A DNA stretch of 64,000 bases, taken from positions 564,444,906 to 564,508,905 of the forward strand of contig OY856410.1 in NCBI GenBank assembly GCA_963693085.1, in the 5' to 3' direction. The notes beneath the pieces are model-generated. The model worked only from the letters and a program-made list of their open reading frames with translations. It was not told the DNA's origin and searched no databases. The translations under genes were made by a program, and so were the position numbers. The stretch comes from Alisma plantago-aquatica (taxonomy: Eukaryota; Streptophyta; Magnoliopsida; Alismatales; Alismataceae). Shown piece by piece: positions 33,829 to 44,850 of the stretch; position 1 is the stretch's first letter; every line of letters starts with the position of its first letter.

Positions 33829-35051
33829 ATGGCAGGTGGGGCACTGGACCCCCCTACTGCTACCATCCCTGGCTCGACCTCCTCCTCGACTGAGAAAGAT
33901 GCTTGGTTCTCTCCTGCCACTGATGTCATGGTGGCAGGTGAATGGGTGCGAGCGATGATCGGACCTCCCCCGACTCTGCGGTGCGCTGGCGATGAAGAAC
34001 CCAAAATCCCCTTTAGGAGAGAAGGGGACCAGAGGTTGTGGATGAAGATGACTAGCAACATTCTCGAGGAGATGGAGGATTACCATTAGCATTCGACAAT
34101 CATACAAATCCTGGGAAAGAAATGCCACCCTTTGCAACTCAGAGGGTGGATGCTCCGATGATGGAGACCGCAGGGTGCGATGGAGTTGTTCACACTCGAC
34201 GACAGGTTTTTCTAACCCGATTCGCCAGTGAAGTGGACCTGGAGAAAGCCATGTCAGGAGGACCGTGATTTTTTGATGATCAGCTCGTTCTCATGAGGAA
34301 ATGGATGAGGGAAGCTGACACTCGGTGGGAGGCCTCCAGCACTGCCCCTGTGTGGGTTTCTCTCCCTAATGTCGGGAGACACTGGACTCCCCGGGTCATC
34401 ATAGTGATCACCAATGCCATTGGCGTTCCGCGTGCAATGAACAGGAGGTCCGATGGTACTACCATGGGGTGCACCCAGTTCTGTGTTGACATCTCCGCTA
34501 GCACCAAACTGCCCCCGGAAGTGATGGTCGAACTGCCGAACGGTGAGGAGTGGGAAGTCAAGGTGAGATATGAAGCTCTACCTGATCGATGTGTTGAATG
34601 CAAGGTTTTTGGGCATGAAGAAGGACAATGCCCATGAGCTAGGAAGGACACTGCTACCGAGCCACCTATTGTGCCCGAGCCTGCGAAGGGACGACAACGA
34701 CGAACTGGTAAGTCAAGACCTCCCAATTAGAAGAGGAAAGAAAAGGAGTTGGTTGTCAATGTGATCTCGGTGATGGCCATCGAGAAGAGTGATGCATCTC
34801 TGGTTATTTAGATGACTGACGACCATGAAAGTGTTGAAGACCAGTTGAAGGAAAGGGAAGAGGGAGAGGTGATTGAGAATTCATCTGAGAGAAGAGCAGA
34901 ACCAAAAGACAACATCAACTCTCTGGGTGGTCCTCTTACTTCTACTACAGCTGATAAGGGTACTGACCGGGGGGTGAGAACCCCTTTGCTATTTTGGAGG
35001 ACATGGGTGATGAAGGTATCATGGAGGTTCACACCAGAGGCCGAAGTCTGA
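33829..35051 (+). pseudogene. LINE ORF1 relic (RNA-binding, DUF4283-like with CCHC knuckle)
   Basis: ORF1 proteins of plant L1 LINEs bind the element RNA. The first open piece (33829-34089) starts with ATG and an S/T/P-rich N-terminus. A frameshift follows before about 34200. The second piece carries a stop at 34266-34268 inside GGP-stop-FFDDQLVL, which reads like GGPW in relatives. It then has a DUF4283-like core and a zinc knuckle C-V-E-C with HEEGQC (about 34589-34631). Another stop lies at 34635-34637. An acidic tail runs to the stop at 35049-35051. The domain order fits plant LINE ORF1. The minus-strand reading frames over this GC-rich part are shadows. Confidence 0.8.
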
Positions 35052-35128
35052 GACACACTTGGAACACAACCAAGAAGAAGAAGAATTGCAGTGGCTCTAG
35101 AGAAGGGAGCTGCTCCAAACACATTTAG

Positions 35129-38100
35129 ATGTCCATCCTCGCATGGAATCTATGAGGGGCGTCCTTGCCTAGGATGCAGAGAAGACTCAAGTCGATTCTA
35201 CTTGAGATGAAGGTGGACCTAGTCTTCTTCTTTGAAATAAAGATTAGGAGAGCGGAAGGGAGTCAGGTTAATTCTATCTTTCCTGACTCATGGCAAACCA
35301 TTGACAACCTAAATGAAGTGGAGAGGGGCAAAATTGTTGTAGGATGGAATCCTCTTGTATGGAGGGTGGAGACTATACATATTTCTGACCAAGCAGCTAC
35401 AGTGAGATGTTTCAATGGAGGAGGGTTCTCAGGGATCATCACTGGAGTCTATGGTGAAAATCTGGAGTGTGACCGAAAAAGCTTATGGCAGGATATTAGA
35501 GGGGTTGCTCAAAATGAAATCTCATGGCTTGTTCTTGGTGATTTCAACAATGTCCGACGCGCTAGAGAGAAGAAAGGGGGTCTTCCTGTTCCCGAAAGAA
35601 TCATGGCTGCCTTCAATGATACCATGGACGAAGTCAAGCTTTTGGAACTGCCCACTGTCGGGGGCATCACCACTTGGACTAACAAGCAAAACATAAGTAG
35701 GAGAATTGCGACTCACCTAGATAGAGGGTTGGAAAATGAGAAATGGCTGAATATCTTCCCCCATGCTTGTATGAAGCTAGGATCACATCCTTTCAGCAAC
35801 CATGCTTGGATGAGACTTGAACTTGGTAATCATCCTTCGTCTCCCAAACCGTTCAGGTTTCTTAATCTGTGGTGTGACTGGCCGGGATTTAATGTTATTG
35901 TAGAGGAGAGCTGGGGTACTGAGATAGAGGGTAACCTGCTATATATTGTGCTCAAGAAGCTACACAGGACAAAGAAGGCGTTGAAGAAATGGGATAAAGA
36001 CAAGGTTAACTTGCCTAACTTGACCAGGGAGGCTGTGGATAGCTACAACAGGGCCACGCTCAAAGCCAGACTTCCGCGCTCAAAGCCAGACTGAGTCTGC
36101 TGGATAACCAAGCTATTGATGATGAAAGTAAAGCAGAAAATAGACTGAGACAGTTGGAAAAAGTGAATGAACAGTTCTATTGGAAGAGGAGCCGGATGAG
36201 ATGGGTAGCTGATGGAGACTGTAACTCTAAAGTTTACCACAGTGTTCTTACGAAGAAAGAGATGCTGGAGACCATACATGAGCTAATTAATGAGGAGGGC
36301 CAGTCTGTAGGGGGGAAGACTGAGATTGCCCTTGACGCTGTCGAGTTTTTCCAGAAGCTCTATAACCAGAATATCATTTTCTTTAGCTTTAAAGATGATC
36401 ATATTCCCAGAGCTAGAATCAATGCTAACATGAATGCTGAGTTGTGCAAGAGGGTGGAAGATGAGGAAATTAAAGTTGCTGCTTACTCCATTCACTATTC
36501 GAAAGCACCGGGACCTGACGGGTTCAACAGAAGATTTTATCAGAAGATGTGGTACCTCATAGGAGCCGAGGTTTGCAAAGCCGTTAAATGGTTCTTTAAT
36601 GGAGGTCGTATGGTCAGAGCAGTCAATCACACCTTTATAAAACTGATTCCCAAGTCTAAGCAAGCTTGCTCAATAGGTGACTATAGACCTATAGCCTACA
36701 ACTCGGTTCTGTATAAGATTATATCCAAGGTGCTTGCTGGTAGACTGAAAAAGATTCTCCTGAGTATCATATCAGCCGAACAAAATGCTTTTATCAAAGG
36801 GAGACAGATAGCAGATTCTGCTTTGCTAGCCAATGCATTTTTGGTGGTCTTCAATAAATAAAGATCCTCATCTAAAACCTGTATCAAAATCGATATTAAG
36901 AAGGCGTATGACTTAGTGAATTGGGATGCCCTATGGCGGATCATGCAATCTATGAATTTCTCAAATACCTGGGTCAATTGGCTGAAAGAATGCATAGAGA
37001 TGACATCTTTTTCTATGTTGGTAAATGGCACACCTGTTGGGTCGTTCCAGGCTACTAATGGACTGAGACAAGGAGATCCATTGTCTCCTTTGTTGTTCAC
37101 AATTATGATGGAGGGGCTCACTAATGCTATCAAGGTGGAAGAAGCTAGGGGCAGAATTAAAAGCTTCAGTGTTAAAGGCTGCAAGGTGGTGACGCACCTA
37201 ATTTTCGCCGACGATGTGCTTCTTTTCTCGGCGGGACATGTCAGCCATTTAAAAGCTTACAAGAAGGTTCTCATCAGTTTTGGTCGTGCCACCGGGTTGT
37301 ACATTAGCGTGCTAAAATCCCACATTTTCAACTCTAAATCTTGTGATTCGAGAAGAGGTAGACTTAAAACTTCCATGGGAGTTAAGAGGGGTGTGTGGCC
37401 GACGAGATATCTGGGTGTGTCCATCATGGGAGGCAGAGGTACGGTGAAAGAGTTTAGTATGATGGTGGACAAAATCAAGGACAAAGTGGATAAATGGTCC
37501 GAAATCAACATTTCCATGGCTGGTCGCATGGTTTTAATTAGAACTGTCATCCAGAGCATGGTGAGATATTGGGGAGATTTGTGTGACATTCCGATGGCCT
37601 GTCTAAATAGAATCAAAGCTATGTCTGCATCTCTTTTGTGGGGAGGACGCAACCATGGTGTCGCATGGTGCAGTGTGGCCAAACCATATAAGAAAGGTGG
37701 GCTACAAATTACAGATGGTCACAAAATCATGGAGGCTTGCACGAGGAAGCACATTGACAAATTCTGCAATCAAGCTAATAACGTTTGGGTCCTTTTGATG
37801 AAAAAAAGATACAGACCTGCCCTTATCCTGGAGGGTGGCTCCAACCCTTCCTGGATATGGAGGAAGATGTGTAACCAGGTCAGTTATAACTCGGGTATGC
37901 CGCATGTTGATTCTCCGGGTCTTGCTAGTTCCTTTACTATAGTACCCAACATCAACATTAGTGCTGAGCCTGATCTGTCATGGTTCCATGTTCTTTGGGG
38001 TTAGTTCCACTACCCCAAATGGAGCACACTCTTGTATAGAGCCAAGCTGGATAGATTACCCACGTATAACATATTGGAGGGATGGGGTATTTATATTGAT

Positions 38101-38487
38101 AACAAATGATGCCTTTGCAACATGGAGGCAGAGTCAAATGAACATTTGTTTTTTGAGTGCCAGTTCACCAAGAATCTATGGTAGATCACATGCCTACGTA
38201 ATGAATGGGGACACCATGTGCCCAACAATATTGATGATGCTATCAACTGGATCCTTACTCACTTTTGCAAGCCTAAGGAGTTCAACTTGGATGGCTTGTT
38301 CCTCTCGTGCGTCTGCTATCACGTTTGGAGAGAAAGAAACAAGAGGATACATAACAGGGGTTTTTTGAGCCTTAACTTCCTGCTGAAGAGTATTAGTAGG
38401 GACATGTGTTGGGAATTTTCTGTTAGGCCCAAAATGATCTCTAACCTGAGCTCTAGCTCTAAAATGTACTGGGGGTTTTGTAGATAA
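35129..38487 (+). pseudogene. LINE ORF2 relic (endonuclease, reverse transcriptase, zinc finger)
   Basis: ORF2 would nick target DNA and reverse-transcribe the LINE RNA. The start is best placed at ATG 35129, giving MSILAWN, although a TGA at 35153 interrupts it; the longer open piece starts at 35165. An AP-type endonuclease domain follows with WLVLGDFN (about 35527-35550). A 20-bp duplication near 36057-36092 shifts the frame. Reverse transcriptase follows with KAPGPDGF, IKLIPK, a stop at 36859-36861, GLRQGDPLSP and FADD (37204-37215, the plant-LINE form of YADD). A stop at 38002-38004 precedes the zf-RVT region with C-x-C and HLFFEC, which has two more stops. The frame ends with TAA at 38485-38487. 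No working protein is possible. Confidence 0.92.
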
Positions 38488-38595
38488 TACCCCTGGTCAG
38501 TTGGTGGCCGTTGGCCTTTTTGTATGTATGGATCGGGGTTTTTGTAGATAATTCCCCTGGTCCGTTGGTGGCCGGTGGCCTTTGTTTGTGTATAG
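38471..38595 (+). repeat. 62-bp tandem duplication across the LINE ORF2 stop and 3' UTR
   Basis: Two copies (about 38471-38533 and 38534-38595) share GGGGTTTTGTAGATAAT, CCCCTGGTC and GTTGGTGGCCG. The duplicated unit includes the TAA that ends ORF2. Confidence 0.8.
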
Positions 38596-38636
38596 CTTGC
38601 TATACGGTCTTTTGGCAACACTATTTACCTATTTCC

Positions 38637-38646
38637 AAAAAAAAAA
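38637..38646 (+). other. LINE poly-A tail
   Basis: Ten consecutive A directly precede the right target duplication (38647-38659) and mark the 3' end of the LINE. Confidence 0.8.
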
Positions 38647-38756
38647 TGGACATTGTCAAACTAATATTAGTTGGGCTCGAAAGATATATGATACTTTGCA
38701 TAATCCCTGCATAACTCCACCTCTTTAGTTGAGTAATAAGGAATCTATGTAGTGTT

Positions 38757-39030
38757 TTTTTTAGTTTATTATTGGAGCATCATAGGGGATGTGTTGTTTT
38801 TTTTGTTTACTGTTGGGATGCCAAAGGGGATGGTACTGATTTTTTTTCTGGTATTATTTTTTTTTTTTAAATGAGAGATATTTGTTTAATGTTGGGGTGC
38901 CAAAGGGGATGGTGCTATTTTTTTAGATTTTTTTCATTTACTATTGGGTCTCCAAAGGGGATGGTTTTCTTATTATTTTTTATTTATTGTTGGGGAGTCA
39001 ATGGGGATGTCACTATTTTTTTACTACAAA
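38757..39030. repeat. Irregular tandem repeat with TGTTGGG...GGGGATGG and poly-T
   Basis: Five degenerate copies of TTACTGTTGGGNTGCCAAAG plus GGGATGG, separated by T-rich tracts, have GGGGAT cores near 38786, 38826, 38905, 38958 and 39003. There is no gene. The spacing is uneven (40-79 bp), which suggests slippage in the T tracts. Confidence 0.7.
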
Positions 39031-39540
39031 AAGGTTTGGTACTCAATTTTTTTATTATTGATAGCGGTGCATATTTGAGGTTTGATTTAAATGAGGAGTC
39101 CTTTTTTATACTTGGGAACCACCCCCGATGATGGATCGTGATTAAGTGAAACTTGAATCCCCTGAATAGGGATTGGAGTTTGAAAACTCTCGATTGTGCA
39201 CCTAGCATCGAGTCTCGTCGCACAGCTCATCCTCTACGTGATTTATATGTTCCCCCCTTGTGTGGGTATGCGAGGGGGGATCGGGGGTTTTGATAAATGA
39301 TGAGTTTATATAAAACAAAAACCCTAAAGGAAAATTATAAATAAGGGATTTAGGGTTAGATCATTCACCACTATAGTAAAAGCAAAAAAGGTGAAAGCGA
39401 AAGGATTTGACACCCGAAAGTACAAAAGTGTTTGGAACTCAAAAGTACAAAAGGGTTTGGCTCTCCAAATCATATTTCTATCATTTCGTGGAAGAATATC
39501 TGTGTTCAAAATCTTTCCTATCGTATGAAGCCACTCTGGA
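39031..39540. other. Unclassified part of repeat X
   Basis: No gene. It has a G-rich patch near 39255-39290, AAACCCTAA/TTAGGGTT words near 39320-39357 and paired AAAGTACAAAAG words (39417-39452). Confidence 0.35.
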
Positions 39541-39549
39541 TTGACCTGT

Positions 39550-39890
39550 CTCAAAGAGATCTGCACCAACCTATGTCAAAGGATTCTGCACCAATCTATG
39601 TCGAAGGGATCAACACATTCTATGTCAAGGTGATATGTGCTAGTATGTATCAAATGAATATGTGCCAACCTGTGTCAAAGGGATCTATTACAATTTGTGT
39701 CAAAGTGATATGCACTTTTCTATGTTAAAGGGATCTATTACAATTTGTGTCAAAGTGATATGCACTTGTCTATGTCAAAGGGATCTATTACAATTTGTGT
39801 CAAAGTGATATGCACTTGTCTATGTCAAATGGATCTGTGCCAATCTGTGTCAAAGGGATTTATTCAGGTCTATTGTAAAGTGATTTGTCT
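39550..39890. repeat. TGTCAAAG minisatellite (25/50-bp period)
   Basis: About a dozen degenerate 25-bp units end in TNTGTCAAAGNGAT. Three almost identical 50-bp units start at 39680, 39730 and 39780. The TGTCAAA word is also the arm of the palindromic array at 22871-23202, the other side of repeat X. Confidence 0.8.
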
Positions 39891-39899
39891 TAGTCAGGT

Positions 39900-41050
39900 G
39901 ATAAGTTGATGACAATGAAAATCCTCCATCAAGTTCCAGAATTGAAGAACAATTGTGGTAACTTTGAAATATTACAAGAATGGATAGTTGATATGGAGGT
40001 TACTAAAAGGATGAACATGAGTGACAACATTGGGAAATCCCTAATGGATCTGGTATATTTCCTATATCTCGAGATTGGATGGAATTTGTAGTTCAATTCT
40101 GGGATAAAAATTCACACACATTTTAATTCGGAAACATGATTTTAATGCAAACGTACAAGACATAGAGTCAATCACCCAGTTGAAATTGAATGATAAATGG
40201 CCTCAGATCACAGAGAGACAAAATTGGCATGCATAACTTAGCCAATTACTTGATGTGAAGAAGAAGGTTGCTGACAATTCATAGATGTAGAGAAAAACTT
40301 TATTAAAATTAGAAATTTATGGGTTAGTTTTAGCAAAGCAGTGGCTTACAAGAAGCCAAAGCAAGAAAAAGGTCATTTTCATGCCTAATTAATAATGTTG
40401 TTTGGTACTCTATTCATTGAGAGTCAAAATGGAGAGGTTAGTGCTAATGTGGTAGTTGTGGTAGCCGTCATAGAGAATCAAGAAATTGTCACCCCTTGGA
40501 TCCCGAGTGAGCTTTATCGGCACTTGATATCATGAAAGATTTTGGATAAATGGCGGGTCCATTCCAAGTGTTGCAACTGTACTTTGGAATGTGATTGGGT
40601 TCTGGTGCATCTATCATTGACTGTAGTCTGATAACTATCCTTGTAAAGAATTACTGTACTAGTCGAGATATGTTGATCATGCCCTTCCAGAAGAGAGGTG
40701 AGATAGATACATGGTTGGCAAATCTTGAAGATGAGGTGGTCAGATGGAGATGGATGCCACGTGGGATTGACACATCCTCATATGGTACTGCTACGTTGGG
40801 TTTTGATAATTTTGTTTCTCCACCAGGCATTGGTATCTGTTAGGCATATTTCTCCATTACAATCTTATGCCAGGTTGGGAGAAATTAGGTTGTGTATCAG
40901 TTGGATCAAATGCCATATTACTATACACAAGATGCTGAAGAAGTTCATCGTCATTTGTTAGCTAAGCTAGCAGATATGTGAACTAACTGCAATATGATGG
41001 TTTTGGAAGAATTCCTAGTTGGTTGGAGTTGCACACCAGAGTATATATGC
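39900..41050 (+). pseudogene. Decayed coding relic in repeat X (weak plant-mobile-domain-like signal)
   Basis: No long frame survives, but plus-strand pieces read like protein, for example around 40390-40530 (NGEVSANVVVVVAVIENQ then IPSELYRHL) and 40700-40800 (DTWLANLEDEVVRWRWMPRG). Their spacing reminds me of the plant mobile domain/DUF7745-type region found near gag in some plant gypsy-like elements. This is recall of a pattern, not an alignment. Stops and frameshifts are frequent. It ends where the copia LTR fragment begins. Confidence 0.3.
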
Positions 41051-41054
41051 CTTG

Positions 41055-42490
41055 GGATCCCCCTCTATATAGGAGTAGATGTGCTAGGGTTTCCTCGACC
41101 AGAGGATGTGAGGAGACGAATTTCATGAATTTTTAGGTTGTTATGAATCATGAGTCGGTCAAATGGACCCTAATAGGTCAACTAGCACTCTCGATAGTCA
41201 ATTGGACACTCTAGTCGATCGATTGGAATGTTTTCATATTCGGAAATATATTGGCTTTCAGTGCAACGATTAATGCATGACATGGCATTAATATAAATCC
41301 TTGATCCGGTCCTACTAATCATCCCATTGGTCGACTAGAACTTTTAGTTTGTTGACTGGACCATCCAGTCAGTTGACTCGCATTCCCAATCAGTTTATTG
41401 GACACTCTAGTCACCCAACTAACAGTCGATGTTGTTTAAGTTGATTACATAAACACTTTAGCAATCAAGTCAAACCTTAACCATGAGTAAACTCATATTC
41501 CAGGTGCATCCTGTGTATGTGACCATATTTGTCCCAAATTACGTGATGAATGGCCATAACCAGATTATGACATCACAAACAATGAGAAATACCTAGCAAC
41601 TCATCATTGCTACCCGAGTAATTAGAAAGTTGAACAACTTCAACCTACAATTCATGATCAATATTAAAGTGACCATATAGTTTCTTTATCTAAGATAACA
41701 GATTGAATGTGAGGCATGGAATCTTCATCTTCTTGATACTCAATTTATGTTTGTTATACTAGAGTAGACTTTTGAGATACATGTGAGCTCACGTGTCATG
41801 TAATGATTCACATGAACATGGCCATTCATTTATCACACTTGTTTATCAAGTGTCTAGGATATCAACTCTGAAAGGAAGGACAAATGCCATCTACATCACT
41901 CATAGTCAATCCCTACGTGTCACAATGTACCTAAACACCACCTTTATGGCAACCCTTATTCAAGGTTATGTTGGTTGGTGTCAAAGTTCATCGAACGACA
42001 TGTGATAAGTGTAGCAACTTCAGGACTAAGAACCACAATCACCACTATCACTTTGAGAGCTGATTTTGACTGCATATATTGGTTCCATGTATCACTCTCA
42101 AGATGGGCATGTGTGGTACACTGATATCTGATAAGTACATGTGTGTTTGGATTGATATCATATATCATGACTAATGACATTTTGTCATCATTTAACACAC
42201 ATTCTAGTCTTATATAGTTGTCTATTGTGCTTCCACAATAATATCTGATTAGGGACATAACAATAATGTACATATTTTTATCACACATATGATCTTATTA
42301 TTCAGGACCTCAACCTAAAGGCATATTTCATTGAATAACATCATTATTTAGACATCTATTACGTTATATCATTATCTCATAACTTAACAAAATAGAATAG
42401 AAAAAATTGGCTTTATTATATATAATATCAATTACATTATGCCTCATTACAATCATCATATGACTGTCTCTCAAGGCATACACACCAGAA
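41055..42490 (-). repeat. Ty1-copia LTR fragment, copy 2
   Basis: Aligns with 18600-20006 and 48460-50770: the TATA region (CTATATAGAGGGG, reverse, near 41065), the GTCAACTAG/GTCGATCGATTGG word cluster and the long conserved U3 up to ATGCC near 42480. The U5 side below about 41050 is missing. The upper end (CCAGAA 42485-42490) is not followed by a purine tract, so this is a 5' or solo LTR. It may be the left-over 5' LTR of the element at 18150-22030. Confidence 0.65.
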
Positions 42491-44850
42491 TTTCGGTAAC
42501 ATGCTTAACTAATCACGGTGGCAGGAAGCTTTATTGAATCGTCATGGGGGAGTGGAGTCACGCAACACCTCCATCATTGGATGGTTATCTACTAATTAAT
42601 GGAGGATGTGTGTTCAATCATCGGGCTCAGGGTGTACATCAAGCATCATTGCATGTTGGAATAGACAGGGCATCAAGATTGGGTATTGATCGCTCATCAG
42701 GAAGTTATTGATTTACCCAGTCATTGATGTTTGTCTTTTTGGGTGATAACCAATCATCGGCCAATTGTTGATCTAAATGTTGGCTGTTGACTATTCGTTA
42801 GGCTGTGGTCCAGATTGGGCATCACCTAAAGTTTATTAGTGTTTCATCAGGTCTAGCACCAATGACTTTGGATATTTCATCGTTGTGTGGTCGATGGATT
42901 TCCTAGGAAGCTTTTTGTGTTGTCCTATGTTACTCAATCAGACATCGAAGTTGACTCATTCTGATCGATGGAAGTGTTAAGTATTTTTCATATTCCTATA
43001 AGAAAAATACAAAACTAAAAGCAAGAAGGAATATTGCATAATCCAAGTAAATGTGATATTTGTTAACATAAAACCTAGAATGGTAAGACAAATGAAGGAC
43101 AAATTAGGCATGTAGCATCCACAAAATTGGATGTTATCAACCCTCCCCCAAACTTAGCATCTAGCTTATCTCTTTATCCCCACTAAAATTAGATATAAGA
43201 GGCAAGGAAATATAGGGTTTCCATAGAATTGGTATTGGATCCCATATTTATATAAATGGATTTTCACAATTAATAACTTTAGAAACTCCATAGCCATGTA
43301 AGGGAATTATTAGGGTATTGTCTAAAAGGCAATGGTGTATTTAATGGTTAATAGCCCAGGGGTTCAAAAAACATTCCTTTGCATTCTAGCCGATATAAAA
43401 TGACTCTTGGGCTACTATGCTTCCTATCTAGCCAAAGCCTTAAGATTTACCTTAAATAACACACCTATAAGCATTTTTCATCTATACTTCGTCTCATTCT
43501 TCATCTTGTGATTTCTATAAATTATAAGACGACAATACACACTTCTCTTCTAAATTAGGGTCACATTATTCGTATACCAGATAATGCATATGAAATTCTA
43601 AATTGATATATATATATATATATATATATATAGATGTATATGTATATGTATGTATGTATATATGTGTGAAGGTATATATATTGTGTGTGCAAAACACGTT
43701 TGATACAATGTGATGTAATGTATGCCTCTCCTATAAGAAGAGACTCTATAGATTGTTACGAACACATAATGATATGAGATAACTAGGATATATATAGAGC
43801 ACCTAGGGAGGGTAGGAGGAAAACCTTAAGAAAGAGAGTTAACCCCTAAACCTCAGTCTAGAATCATGATCTCGGGTGTATAGTGATGTCTTCTGATTGA
43901 GATTCACCTAATGAGCTCCACCAGTTGGCCTGCTAATAACCAAGATCCACCTTAATTGACTACAAAATCAAGGTTCAATGATTGACTATCCAACAATTGA
44001 CATCCTAACACAATTTTTTTGTTGCACTGCTTGACCCTTAGCTCAATTAGTGCTATCCACACCAACCTACCTCTAGGTAGATTATTAGATCTTGACATCC
44101 ATACTATAACACCACAATTTAATGCTCGAGCATGGCATCCACCCAAGATAATCAATTGGAGCCCAGAAAGCACACAACAACACCCATCTACCTTGGGTTT
44201 GATGGTCAGGCCCTAGCCTGATCATTCCACAGGTAAACAAACCTCTTGAGAAGATAACACACCAGCCATATTGTGATGATCGATCTCCAGTTGTGGGCCT
44301 GTCAAACATCAATCAATAGACCTCCTCCTATGTTTCTTACCCACCAAGAAAACAATATGGAGACATATATATACCCTCATCCTAGTCGCCAAAGAACTTT
44401 TTCAGACCTAGGGTTGTTGTGTGTCATTGATTCTACCCCTCCATGATAGCATGAATGAGCGAACATGCCATAGCCAAAGTGATTGATATAATCACTTTTC
44501 AATTAGTTAATCAACTACAACCTTCTCCACATGAGAAGACAAGTGATCAACCTCTTTGACAAGTGATCGACTTTCTCAAAAAGTGATAAACCTTTTGGAA
44601 AATTGATCAACCTAGCTATTGAGATACTATCCATCAACATACTTCTTTTACAAGTATGGTTTTCATACTCAAAAAGAATAACAAAGAAAGGATTGTTCCC
44701 ATCATACACCATGTCTTTCTTCTCCTTGCCTATAGTTACAGCCACAATTGCTTCATCTTCCTTCACTAAATGTTTTAATATCTCTACGAGGAGCAAGTAG
44801 TCTTTTCACTAGGGTGTGAAGACTATCCTTGCTATCTATATTAACAATTT
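42491..44850. other. Unclassified intergenic DNA
   Basis: No supported gene. A (TA)n tract with flanking TATG/TGTA runs lies at about 43605-43680. Minus-strand frames at 44085-44312 and 44515-44796 have no recognisable domain, codon bias or relatives in the window. Confidence 0.5.
43605..43632. repeat. (AT)n microsatellite
   Basis: A near-pure AT dinucleotide run followed by ATGTATATGTATATGTATG variants. Confidence 0.9.

Larger units (their letters stand above)
33770..38646 (+). mobile_element. Full-length, inactive L1-type LINE
   Basis: A 4.9-kb non-LTR retrotransposon with a short 5' leader, an ORF1 relic (33829-35051), an ORF2 relic (35129-38487), a 3' UTR with a 62-bp duplication, and a terminal run of ten A (38637-38646). 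An imperfect 13-bp target duplication flanks it. Its GC content is clearly higher than the surrounding LTR elements. Both reading frames are broken, so it cannot move. It sits inside repeat X. Confidence 0.88.

Noticed and set aside
33787..34137. Minus-strand frames of 82-148 codons over the LINE ORF1 (also 34280-34726 and 34808-35122)
   Set aside because: They are shadows in a GC-rich coding relic. The plus strand carries the recognisable zinc knuckle and DUF4283-like pattern.
44515..44796. 93-codon minus-strand frame
   Set aside because: No domain, no relative in the window and no supporting signals. A chance frame is the simplest explanation.
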